Source: Bacteroidota bacterium (GTDB taxonomy: Bacteria; Bacteroidota; Bacteroidia; Bacteroidales; Bacteroidaceae). From it: a DNA stretch of 14,237 nucleotides. The stretch's first letter is position 1; the number at the start of each line of letters is the position of its first letter. Below are positions 7,303 through 13,948 of this stretch, in pieces. The position numbers and the translations under genes are program-made. Below the pieces are notes generated by a model. The model searched no databases, had not been told where the DNA came from, and saw only the letters and a list, made by a program, of their open reading frames with translations. The stretch is from contig JAEXAJ010000048.1 in NCBI GenBank assembly GCA_023458215.1, forward strand, positions 1 to 14,237, written 5' to 3'.

Positions 7303-8670
7303 TTATTTCAGAAAACCTAATTCATTGATAAATACGATTGCAATACCTATCGGTGCGATGTATCTTAAAATGAATATCAGTAATTTATAGATAGGAACTT
7401 TTAAACTTCCGTCATTACTTATTTCATCCCAAACCAACTTCTTGTTCAGATACCAGCCTACAAAGATGGATATGAAGAAGCCGCCTACAGGCAACATAAT
7501 TTTTGCCGTAACGAAATCAAACAGATCGAATAAATTCATTCTGAATAGAGTATATTCTTTACCCACTCCGAGAGATAGCGAACAGAACACTCCCAAAATG
7601 ATGCAACCTGCTGTGACCATACCTGCTGCTTTGCTGCGCGAGAATTTGAATTCTTCATGCAAGTAAGCCGTAACCACTTCGTGCAGTGAAATGGTAGAAG
7701 TCAGTGCTGCCAATGCCAAAAGAATGTAGAACATCAGTGATAAAATGATGGCTAGCCATGGAAGATTACCAAATGCTTGCTGAAATACATTGGGCAGTGT
7801 AATGAATAGCAGACTCGGTCCCGCATCCGGCTGAATGCCAACGGAGAATGCAGCCGGAAAAATAATGAAACCTGCAAGAATGGCTACCATTGTATCGATA
7901 GCAGCTACATTGAATGCCGTTTTTGTTAAGTTCGTATCATTTCTGAAATAGGAAGCATACGTACACAAGCAACCCATGCCGAGACTCAAAGAGAAGAATG
8001 CCTGTCCCATTGCTCCCAGCAATACATTGCCATCCACCTTACTGAAATCCGGTTTTAGCAGGAATTCAATACCTGCACCGGCCCCGGGCAATGAAACGGA
8101 GCAAATGGCGAGAACTATCAGTAATATAAACAGTACGGGCATCATAATTTTGGCAGATTTCTCAATACCTTTTTCCACCCCCTTGACAATAATAAAATGA
8201 GTGGCAAGCAAGAATAATATCAACCAGATAACCGGACGCCAAGGATTGCTGACGAAACTGTTGAACGATGCAATAAAGTCCGCAGCCGACTTTCCGGCAA
8301 AACTATTGGTTGCTGCTTCGCCGATGAACTCTAATGTCCATCCCGCTACTACGGAATAGTAACTCAGGATAAGGAAACCTGCCAATACCCCCATACGGCC
8401 TACCCAGCGCCAATGCGTACCGGGAGCAAGCTTTTGATAAGCACCTGCCGTATTGGAGCGTGAATGTCGGCCGATAAGGAATTCGGCAATCATAATTGGA
8501 ATTCCTAATATAAGTACGCAAACCAGATATAAAAGGATAAATGCAGCACCGCCATGATTTCCTGTCTCAAAAGGAAACCTCCAGATGTTACCTAAACCCA
8601 CTGCTGAACCTGCCGAAGCGAGTATGACACCTAATTTGCTTCCAAAGTTGGCTCTGTCATTTCTTGTCAT
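7303..8670 (-). CDS. Sodium-dependent transporter, SLC6/neurotransmitter:sodium symporter (NSS) family
   Basis: The product is 455 aa. Residues 18-33 (A-S-A-G-S-A-V-G-L-G-N-I-W-R-F-P) are the unwound TM1 signature of the LeuT fold, which binds sodium and substrate. The N-G/H-G-G-A-A-F segment at 38-44 and TM3 around ILSYYSVVAGW, with the gating Tyr pair, also match the family. I count about eleven membrane segments, typical of the shorter bacterial members such as MhsT that lack a twelfth helix. It most likely imports an amino acid with sodium across the inner membrane; the substrate cannot be assigned. It is the first gene of a two-gene operon with the helix-hairpin-helix protein and has its own -7 box at 8727-8720. 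Confidence 0.92.
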   Translation of the reverse strand: MTRNDRANFGSKLGVILASAGSAVGLGNIWRFPFETGNHGGAAFILLYLVCVLILGIPIMIAEFLIGRHSRSNTAGAYQKLAPGTHWRWVGRMGVLAGFLILSYYSVVAGWTLEFIGEAATNSFAGKSAADFIASFNSFVSNPWRPVIWLILFLLATHFIIVKGVEKGIEKSAKIMMPVLFILLIVLAICSVSLPGAGAGIEFLLKPDFSKVDGNVLLGAMGQAFFSLSLGMGCLCTYASYFRNDTNLTKTAFNVAAIDTMVAILAGFIIFPAAFSVGIQPDAGPSLLFITLPNVFQQAFGNLPWLAIILSLMFYILLALAALTSTISLHEVVTAYLHEEFKFSRSKAAGMVTAGCIILGVFCSLSLGVGKEYTLFRMNLFDLFDFVTAKIMLPVGGFFISIFVGWYLNKKLVWDEISNDGSLKVPIYKLLIFILRYIAPIGIAIVFINELGFLK

Positions 8671-8719
8671 AAAAAGTAGATTTTTCTTTCATTTCGTTAT
8701 TAATACCTACTAAAACATG

Positions 8720-8727
8720 CAAATATA
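8720..8727 (-). promoter_or_regulatory. Bacteroidota -7 box for the NSS transporter operon
   Basis: On the minus strand this reads TATATTTG followed by C, an exact consensus match 49 bases before the ATG at 8670. A TTTG (8755-8752) lies 24 bases upstream, a little farther than the usual 19-21, so the -33 element is doubtful. Confidence 0.55.
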
Positions 8728-8739
8728 GAAAATGTTCCT

Positions 8740-8747
8740 TACTTTTG
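8740..8747 (+). promoter_or_regulatory. Bacteroidota -7 box for the VanZ-family gene
   Basis: TACTTTTG is an exact TAnnTTTG match, 26 bases before the ATG at 8774, giving a leader of about 20 bases. It is only 12 bases from the divergent -7 box of the transporter, so the two promoters must overlap. No -33 TTTG is seen. Confidence 0.5.
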
Positions 8748-8773
8748 TACTCAAATAGTTCATTATTTGCAAT

Positions 8774-9160
8774 ATGCTTTACTATATTAAGAAATACCCG
8801 ATATCACTTGCAATTATACTGACGGTGATATATCTGTCTTTTTTCAAACCACCTACTACCGATTTGAATGAGATCCCCAATTTAGATAAAGTGGTGCATA
8901 TTTGTATGTACTTCGGCATGTCGGGCATGCTGTGGCTGGAATTCCTGAGAGCCCATAGAAGAGATCGCACTCCTTTATGGCATGCATGGATAGGTGCTTT
9001 TGTATGTCCCGTCTTGTTTAGCGGAATGGTAGAATTACTTCAGGAATATTGTACAACTTACCGTGGCGGTGATTGGATGGACTTTGCGGCCAATACTACC
9101 GGGGCAGTATTGGCATCGCTGATTAGTTACTTTATTTTGAGACCGAGAATGCTGAAATAG
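8774..9160 (+). CDS. Small VanZ-family membrane protein
   Basis: The product is 128 aa with four hydrophobic segments (about 9-24, 40-58, 71-86 and 104-122). It has the polar residues typical of the VanZ-like fold: D38-K39 and H42 before the second helix, E87 and Q90 (S-G-M-V-E-L-L-Q) after the third, and D100/D103/N107/G110 (GGDWMDFAANTTG) at the fourth. VanZ was first described as a teicoplanin-resistance accessory protein. Most family members, including small Bacteroidota ones, have unknown function and are not linked to glycopeptide resistance. Its TAG stop (9158-9160) directly abuts the murF stop on the other strand. Confidence 0.8.
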   Translation: MLYYIKKYPISLAIILTVIYLSFFKPPTTDLNEIPNLDKVVHICMYFGMSGMLWLEFLRAHRRDRTPLWHAWIGAFVCPVLFSGMVELLQEYCTTYRGGDWMDFAANTTGAVLASLISYFILRPRMLK

Positions 9161-10459
9161 CTATAGATAGCCGACTATGCTTTCCAGTTTTATGTAATGC
9201 GAACCCTTGATGAGGATTGTTTTTCCGTGAGGTTTCTCTAGTTTCAACACCTCAATCAATTCATTGACTGTAGGGAAGGTTGGGTAATCAGGTTGAGTGG
9301 CTGCAAATAACTCTCCGATAAACACTACATCTTTAAATCCGCATTCTTTCAGGTAGTTTGCTATTTTCAGATGTTCTTTGGCACTTTCTTCTCCGAGTTC
9401 TCCCATATCACCCAGTATCAGCATCTTGTGTTCCACTTCCATATTCTTGAAGTTGCTGATGGCAGCCATCATGCTGGTGGGGTTGGCATTATAGGCGTCG
9501 ATAATCAGCGTATTGTCCGCTGTCTTTTTCAGTTGCGAGCGGTTATTCTGTGGAGTATATTCAGTCAGGGCTTTATTTATCTTCTCAGGTTCCACGTTAA
9601 AAAAGTATCCCACTGTAACGGCAGCCAAAGCATTGGGGAAGTTGTATTCGCCGATGAGTTGAGTCTGCACGTGATGTCGTTCACCTTCTTTGCCGGCTTT
9701 CCATTCAAAAGTGAGGTAAGGGGAATTGCCGGAGACACTACCGTTTATGTATAAATCATCTTCATTGCCATACGTTATTTGTTTCAAACCTTGGGCAATC
9801 TCTGTTAAATAAGGATTGTCACGGTGTATAAAGATGCTTGCATCTTCCTGCTGCCGAATGTAATCATAGAGTTCGCCTTTCGTCTTGATGACTCCTTCAA
9901 ACGACCCGAAACCTTCCAAATGTGCTTTTCCTACATTTGTGATGATGCCATAGTTCGGTTCGGCTATTTCCACCAATTCTTTGATGTCACCGGGATGGCT
10001 GGCTCCCATTTCCACTACGGCAAGTTTATGCTCCGGTTTGAGGCGGAGTAGGGTCAGGGGTACTCCGATCGGGTTGTTCAGATTCCCCAATGTATAGAGC
10101 ACATTATAACTTTGTGAGAGTACGGCGGACATCAATTCTTTGGTAGTGGTTTTGCCGTTTGTTCCGGTAATTCCGATGATGCGCGTACCCAGTTGCCGGC
10201 GATGATAGTTTGCTAATTGTTGAAGGGTGCGCAGACAATTGTCTACTACTATATAATGTATGTCTCCGGCAGGTGCGTATGTCGGTTCGTCTACAACGGC
10301 ATACTTGCTTCCGCTTTCCAAAGCTTTGGAAGCAAAAGCATTTCCATTGAAGTTATCTCCTTTCAAGGCTATAAACAGTGAACCTTCGGGACAGTTGCGG
10401 CTGTCGGTTGTGACACAGGTGCATTCCAGAAATATCCGGTAAAGAGCGGTAATATCCAT
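9161..10459 (-). CDS. murF: UDP-N-acetylmuramoyl-tripeptide--D-alanyl-D-alanine ligase
   Basis: The product is 432 aa from the ATG at 10459 (MDITALYRIF). An in-frame ATG at 10492 would add 11 residues with no family likeness, and AAGAGAAAA just before 10459 supports the shorter form. MurF adds D-Ala-D-Ala to the UDP-MurNAc-tripeptide, the last cytoplasmic step in building the peptidoglycan stem peptide. The N-terminal UDP-substrate motif is TTDSR (17-21). The ATP loop is TGTNGKTT (98-105), E150 and VEMGASHPGDI (149-159) follow, NVGKAHLEGFG (175-185) is the middle-domain motif, and D-A-Y-N-A-N-P marks the start of the C-terminal domain. Length is normal for the family. It ends against the VanZ-family gene with no spacer. 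Confidence 0.95.
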   Translation of the reverse strand: MDITALYRIFLECTCVTTDSRNCPEGSLFIALKGDNFNGNAFASKALESGSKYAVVDEPTYAPAGDIHYIVVDNCLRTLQQLANYHRRQLGTRIIGITGTNGKTTTKELMSAVLSQSYNVLYTLGNLNNPIGVPLTLLRLKPEHKLAVVEMGASHPGDIKELVEIAEPNYGIITNVGKAHLEGFGSFEGVIKTKGELYDYIRQQEDASIFIHRDNPYLTEIAQGLKQITYGNEDDLYINGSVSGNSPYLTFEWKAGKEGERHHVQTQLIGEYNFPNALAAVTVGYFFNVEPEKINKALTEYTPQNNRSQLKKTADNTLIIDAYNANPTSMMAAISNFKNMEVEHKMLILGDMGELGEESAKEHLKIANYLKECGFKDVVFIGELFAATQPDYPTFPTVNELIEVLKLEKPHGKTILIKGSHYIKLESIVGYL

Positions 10460-10505
10460 AATTTTCTCTTTTGAAATAATGTTGGCAAACAAATGAATTA
10501 CGACG

Positions 10506-10513
10506 CAAAGATA
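10506..10513 (-). promoter_or_regulatory. Bacteroidota -7 box for murF
   Basis: On the minus strand this reads TATCTTTG followed by C, an exact match to TAnnTTTG, 46 bases before the murF ATG at 10459. No -33 TTTG is visible at standard spacing. The 190-base divergent gap to folP otherwise holds only A/T-rich sequence and the plus-strand boxes. Confidence 0.5.
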
Positions 10514-10613
10514 TAGTTTAATTTGCTACGTTGATTTGCTACCGGAGAAAAAATGGTAAGTTCAAAGATTGTTTATTTTTGGAACTTTATGAATGAACAA
10601 AGGCTTTTTTGTT

Positions 10614-10621
10614 TACATTTG
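10614..10621 (+). promoter_or_regulatory. Bacteroidota -7 box for the folP-cdaA run
   Basis: TACATTTG followed by C is an exact -7 match, 28 bases before the folP ATG at 10650, predicting a leader of roughly 24 bases. A second exact match, TATTTTTG at 10574-10581, could be an alternative start. Neither has a clear -33 TTTG at 19-21 bases upstream. Confidence 0.5.
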
Positions 10622-10649
10622 CAGATGTATAAGAAAGAAAGGACTATTC

Positions 10650-11525
10650 ATGGAAGTACTGCAACCTAAATATATCAATGTCAATGGCTCGTTATTAGAC
10701 CTTTCCACGCCTTGTGTTATGGGCATATTGAACATTACTCCCGATTCATTCTACGCAGTAAGCCGTATGCAGACGGAAACAGAAATAGCCCGTAGAGTTA
10801 CCCGGATTATAGCCGAAGGAGCCGGTATTATTGATATCGGCGCTTATTCATCGCGTCCTAATGCCGAGAATGTTTCGGCGAAAGAAGAAATGGAACGTTT
10901 GCGTACCGGACTGGAAATACTCTATAAAGTTCAACCGGATGCGGTCGTCTCTGTTGATACCTTCCGCGCGGATGTTGCACGAATGTGTGTAGAAGAGTAT
11001 GGCGTAGCTATTATAAATGATATTGCTGCCGGCGAAATGGATGAAGATATGTTTCGTACCGTAGCCCGTTTGAATGTGCCTTATATCATGATGCATATGC
11101 AAGGTACTCCGCAAAACATGCAGCAGCATCCACATTATGATAATCTGTTGAAAGAGATCTTTCAATACTTTGCGCGTAAAGTACAGCAGTTGCGCGACTT
11201 GGGGGTGAAAGATATGGTCCTTGATCCGGGTTTTGGTTTCGGTAAAACCCTGGAGCATAATTATGAATTACTGTCTCATTTGGAGGAGTTTCGTGTCTTT
11301 GAACTACCTTTATTGGTGGGAGTCTCGCGTAAATCAATGATATACCGTTTATTGGGTATTACTCCACAAGAAGCTTTAAACGGTACAACGGCACTGGATA
11401 CAATCTGCCTCTTGAAAGGAGCGAATATACTTCGTGTACACGATGTGCGCGAGGCTGTTGAAACAGTGAAAATCGTAGAAGCGATGCGAAAAGGTGATAG
11501 GGCGATAAGTGATAAAGTGATATAA
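10650..11525 (+). CDS. folP: Dihydropteroate synthase
   Basis: The product is 291 aa from the ATG at 10650 (MEVLQPKYIN), with AAAGGA seven bases upstream. The in-frame ATG at 10593 lies before the predicted promoter. The enzyme joins p-aminobenzoate to dihydropterin pyrophosphate in folate synthesis and is the target of sulfonamides. TIM-barrel motifs appear in order: NITPDSF (28-34), IDIGAYSSRP (61-70), SVDTF (101-105), NDIAAG (123-128), MHMQGTP (148-154, short form), DPGFGFGKT (192-200), GVSRKS (224-229) and LRVHDV (261-266). The second loop is G-A-Y-S-S-R-P-N rather than the enterobacterial G-G-E-S-T-R-P-G. It is followed 29 bases later by cdaA. Confidence 0.95.
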   Translation: MEVLQPKYINVNGSLLDLSTPCVMGILNITPDSFYAVSRMQTETEIARRVTRIIAEGAGIIDIGAYSSRPNAENVSAKEEMERLRTGLEILYKVQPDAVVSVDTFRADVARMCVEEYGVAIINDIAAGEMDEDMFRTVARLNVPYIMMHMQGTPQNMQQHPHYDNLLKEIFQYFARKVQQLRDLGVKDMVLDPGFGFGKTLEHNYELLSHLEEFRVFELPLLVGVSRKSMIYRLLGITPQEALNGTTALDTICLLKGANILRVHDVREAVETVKIVEAMRKGDRAISDKVI

Positions 11526-11530
11526 ATAAT

Positions 11531-11546
11531 AAATCGTTAAATCGTA
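11531..11546 (+). repeat. Eight-base tandem repeat at the folP/cdaA junction
   Basis: Two adjacent units, AAATCGTT and AAATCGTA, lie between the folP stop (11523-11525) and the GTG start of cdaA at 11555. Together they occupy over half of the 29-base gap. The end of folP itself also carries GATAAGT, GATAAAGT and GATAT in a row. Confidence 0.5.
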
Positions 11547-11554
11547 AATAAGCC

Positions 11555-12319
11555 GTGTTTTTTGAATTTAGCATAAAAGATTTTATAGATGTATTACTGG
11601 TAGCATTTCTGCTATACTATACCTATAAATTGATGAAAGCTTCGGGCTCCATCAATGTGTTTGTCGGCATATTGGTATTTATCCTGATATGGTTGGTGGT
11701 ATCTCAAGTGTTGGAGATGAGGCTGCTCGGGTCGATATTCGACAAACTCGTCAGCGTCGGAGTATTGGCACTTATTGTGTTGTTTCAGGATGAAATACGC
11801 CGTTTCTTGCTAACATTGGGTTCACATCAACACGCCAGTGCATTAATGCGATTTTTTACGGGAAACAAGAAAGAGAAGATAGAACATAATGATATTATGC
11901 CCGTAGTAATGGCATGTATCAATATGGGTAAACAGAAAGTGGGCGCTCTGATTGTAGTTGAACATAATCTGCCTTTAGATGATGTGATACGTACCGGTGA
12001 AATCATCAATGCGGACATCAACCAGCGCTTGATAGAGAATATATTTTTTAAGAACAGTCCGTTACATGATGGGGCTATGGTGATTAGTAAAAAGCGCATT
12101 AAAGCGGCGGGATGTATCTTGCCCGTATCTCATAATCTTGATATTCCGAAAGAATTAGGATTGCGCCACCGTGCTGCGATGGGCATATCTCAAGCTTCCG
12201 ATGCTCACGCCATTATCGTCTCCGAAGAGACCGGAGCTATATCCGTAGCTTATAAAGGTCAATTCTACTTGCGACTGAATGCCGAGGAGCTTGAAAGCCT
12301 GTTGACCAAAGAGAGTTAG
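11555..12319 (+). CDS. cdaA: Membrane diadenylate cyclase (CdaA family)
   Basis: The product is 254 aa and begins at a GTG (MFFEFSIKDFID). No ATG upstream fits, and the next in-frame ATG would remove the first membrane helix. Three hydrophobic helices (about 10-27, 33-52 and 65-80) precede a cytoplasmic DAC domain. That domain holds both catalytic signatures: D-G-A (172-174, in NSPLHDGAMVI) and R-H-R (204-206, in LGLRHRAAMGISQ). The enzyme makes c-di-AMP from two ATP; this second messenger controls potassium, osmotic balance and wall homeostasis in other phyla. Firmicutes cdaA is followed by cdaR and glmM. Here neither is present, and the neighbours are folP and tldD. Confidence 0.93.
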   Translation: MFFEFSIKDFIDVLLVAFLLYYTYKLMKASGSINVFVGILVFILIWLVVSQVLEMRLLGSIFDKLVSVGVLALIVLFQDEIRRFLLTLGSHQHASALMRFFTGNKKEKIEHNDIMPVVMACINMGKQKVGALIVVEHNLPLDDVIRTGEIINADINQRLIENIFFKNSPLHDGAMVISKKRIKAAGCILPVSHNLDIPKELGLRHRAAMGISQASDAHAIIVSEETGAISVAYKGQFYLRLNAEELESLLTKES

Positions 12320-12350
12320 TGCTAAATAACCATTAATGCCTTAACAAACA

Positions 12351-12378
12351 AATAACTTATAACTAATAACTTATAACT
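12351..12378 (+). repeat. Perfect 14-base tandem duplication (four heptamers) before tldD
   Basis: AATAACTTATAACT occurs twice without mismatch at 12351-12364 and 12365-12378. Each copy is itself two related heptamers, AATAACT and TATAACT, so the array has four 7-base units. It ends seven bases before the tldD ATG at 12386. No Shine-Dalgarno sequence is present. Confidence 0.85.
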
Positions 12379-12385
12379 AAATACA

Positions 12386-13924
12386 ATGGATAGACGAAAT
12401 TTCTTACGTTCGGGAAGTTTGGCAGTACTAGGTTCGCTGGCAATCCCGTCGTTGGCTATGCCTGCATCCGTGCAGGGTGCGTTGGGAGGTGCAGATAACA
12501 AGTCTGCTGTTGCTTCGGCAATGGGCCACTTCGGCGTGACCGAAGCTGATTTGAGGAAGGTACTTGCTGCTGCTTTGGAAAAAGGTGGCGATTATGCCGA
12601 CCTTTATTTTGAACATACCTTTAATAACGATGTGAGTCTGATGGATGGCAAAGTGAACAGATGCGGTGCCAACATCGATTTTGGCATGGGCGTACGTGTT
12701 TTGGCTGGTGACCAAACCGGTTATGCTTACGTAGAAGGCATTACATTAGAAGAAATGTTGCGTGCCGCCCATACAGCCGCCCGTATTGCTTCCTCAAACA
12801 AAGCCGGTAAGGTTGTAGGTTTGACGGAAAAGACAATGCCTAAGAGCCGTTATGCGGTAAATACTCCTTGGGAGGATGTGAATGTAAAAGCTAAAATCCC
12901 TTTTCTTGAAAAGCTGAATGAGAAGGTTTTTGCTTTGGACAAGCGTGTCAATAAAGTGCAGGCTTATCTGTCTGACAGTACTTCACATGTACTTTTCTGT
13001 AACTCTGAGGGTGTAAGCTACTATGATTATCGCCCGATGGTGTCTTTCAATGTAGTCTGTATCATGGAGGAGAACGGAAGAATTGAGAATGGATATGCAG
13101 GCCGCTCCTACCGCAAGGGATTTGAGTTCCTGACAGATGATATTATAGAAGTCCTTGCACGCGAGTCGGTGGATAATACAGCCATCTTGTTTAAAGCAAT
13201 TATGCCTAAGGGTGGTGAAATGCCTGTTGTGATGGGTGCCGGAGGTTCGGGCATCTTATTGCATGAAGCCATCGGACATGCTTTTGAGGCGGATTTCAAC
13301 CGTAAGGATACATCTATATTTTCCGACCAGTTGAACAAGAAAATCTGCAACGAACATATTAATGTAGTCGATGACGGAACGATTCCTTTCAACCGTGGTT
13401 CTGTGAACTTTGATGATGAAGGTGTAGAAGGGCAAAAGACTTATCTTGTAAAAGACGGTATACTTACCAGTTATATACACGACCGTATCAGCGCCAAATA
13501 CTATGGCGTGGCACCTACCGGAAACGGTCGCCGTGATACCTTCCGCAATATACCTATTCCTCGTATGCGTGCTACCTATATGGAAGCCGGTAATATGAAA
13601 GAAGAAGACATTATCTCTACCGTGAAGAACGGTATTTTTGTAGATACCTTTACCAATGGGCAAGTACAGATTGGCGCCGGTGACTTTACATTCTTCGTGA
13701 AGTCCGGATATATGATTGAAGACGGCAAGCTGACTCAACCCATCAAAGATATTAATATTATCGGTAACGGGCCGAAGGCTTTGGCGGATATCACGATGGT
13801 GGCTAATAACGATAAGATTGACAATGGCACATGGACGTGCGGTAAAGATGGGCAGTCATGTCCGGTTACTTGCGGTATGCCGTCGGCATTAGTCAGCAAA
13901 TTGACTGTGGGAGGAGAGAGTTAA
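12386..13924 (+). CDS. tldD: TldD-family zinc metalloprotease with twin-arginine-like N-terminus
   Basis: The product is 512 aa. Residues 1-30 (MDRRNFLRSGSLAVLGSLAI, then PSLAMPAS) have the R-R-x-F-L pattern, a hydrophobic stretch and an A-x-A-type end, as in Tat signal peptides. The mature part begins near residue 45 and follows the TldD fold. The zinc-site motif H293-E294-x-x-x-H298 lies in LLHEAIGHAFEAD. C485 in the C-terminal G-T-W-T-C-G-K-D-G-Q stretch corresponds to the third ligand of E. coli TldD, and two more cysteines follow (492, 496). TldD/TldE heterodimers degrade unfolded or leader peptides, for example in microcin B17 maturation and CcdA turnover. E. coli TldD is cytoplasmic and lacks such a leader. 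The gene is followed after 24 bases by tldE. Confidence 0.9.
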   Translation: MDRRNFLRSGSLAVLGSLAIPSLAMPASVQGALGGADNKSAVASAMGHFGVTEADLRKVLAAALEKGGDYADLYFEHTFNNDVSLMDGKVNRCGANIDFGMGVRVLAGDQTGYAYVEGITLEEMLRAAHTAARIASSNKAGKVVGLTEKTMPKSRYAVNTPWEDVNVKAKIPFLEKLNEKVFALDKRVNKVQAYLSDSTSHVLFCNSEGVSYYDYRPMVSFNVVCIMEENGRIENGYAGRSYRKGFEFLTDDIIEVLARESVDNTAILFKAIMPKGGEMPVVMGAGGSGILLHEAIGHAFEADFNRKDTSIFSDQLNKKICNEHINVVDDGTIPFNRGSVNFDDEGVEGQKTYLVKDGILTSYIHDRISAKYYGVAPTGNGRRDTFRNIPIPRMRATYMEAGNMKEEDIISTVKNGIFVDTFTNGQVQIGAGDFTFFVKSGYMIEDGKLTQPIKDINIIGNGPKALADITMVANNDKIDNGTWTCGKDGQSCPVTCGMPSALVSKLTVGGES

Positions 13925-13944
13925 TTATCAACTATCAATTAAAA
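13924..13944 (+). repeat. Degenerate heptamer repeat at the tldD/tldE junction
   Basis: Three 7-base units, ATTATCA, ACTATCA and ATTAAAA, start on the last base of the tldD stop codon and run to the AAAAGG that precedes the tldE ATG at 13949. The first two differ by one base; the third matches only in part. Confidence 0.5.
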
Positions 13945-13948
13945 GGTT

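Noticed and set aside
8671..8685. AAAAA-GTAGA-TTTTT inverted repeat next to the transporter start codon
   Set aside because: Only five A-T pairs; expected by chance in an A/T-rich leader.
8774..9160. VanZ-family gene as glycopeptide resistance
   Set aside because: No vanHAX or regulatory genes are present; the family is widespread with other, unknown roles.
9155..9173. GCTAT/ATAGC repeat at the VanZ/murF stops as a terminator
   Set aside because: The arms are five bases with a two-base loop and no U-tract, so it cannot form a useful hairpin.
10460..10492. Longer murF start
   Set aside because: The 11 extra residues are unlike the family, and a purine-rich site precedes the ATG at 10459.
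10593..10649. Longer folP start at 10593
   Set aside because: It would place the -7 box TACATTTG inside the coding region; AAAGGA supports 10650.
10848..11337. Minus-strand open frames inside folP
   Set aside because: They are antisense shadows; histidine- and threonine-rich composition reflects reversed codons of folP.
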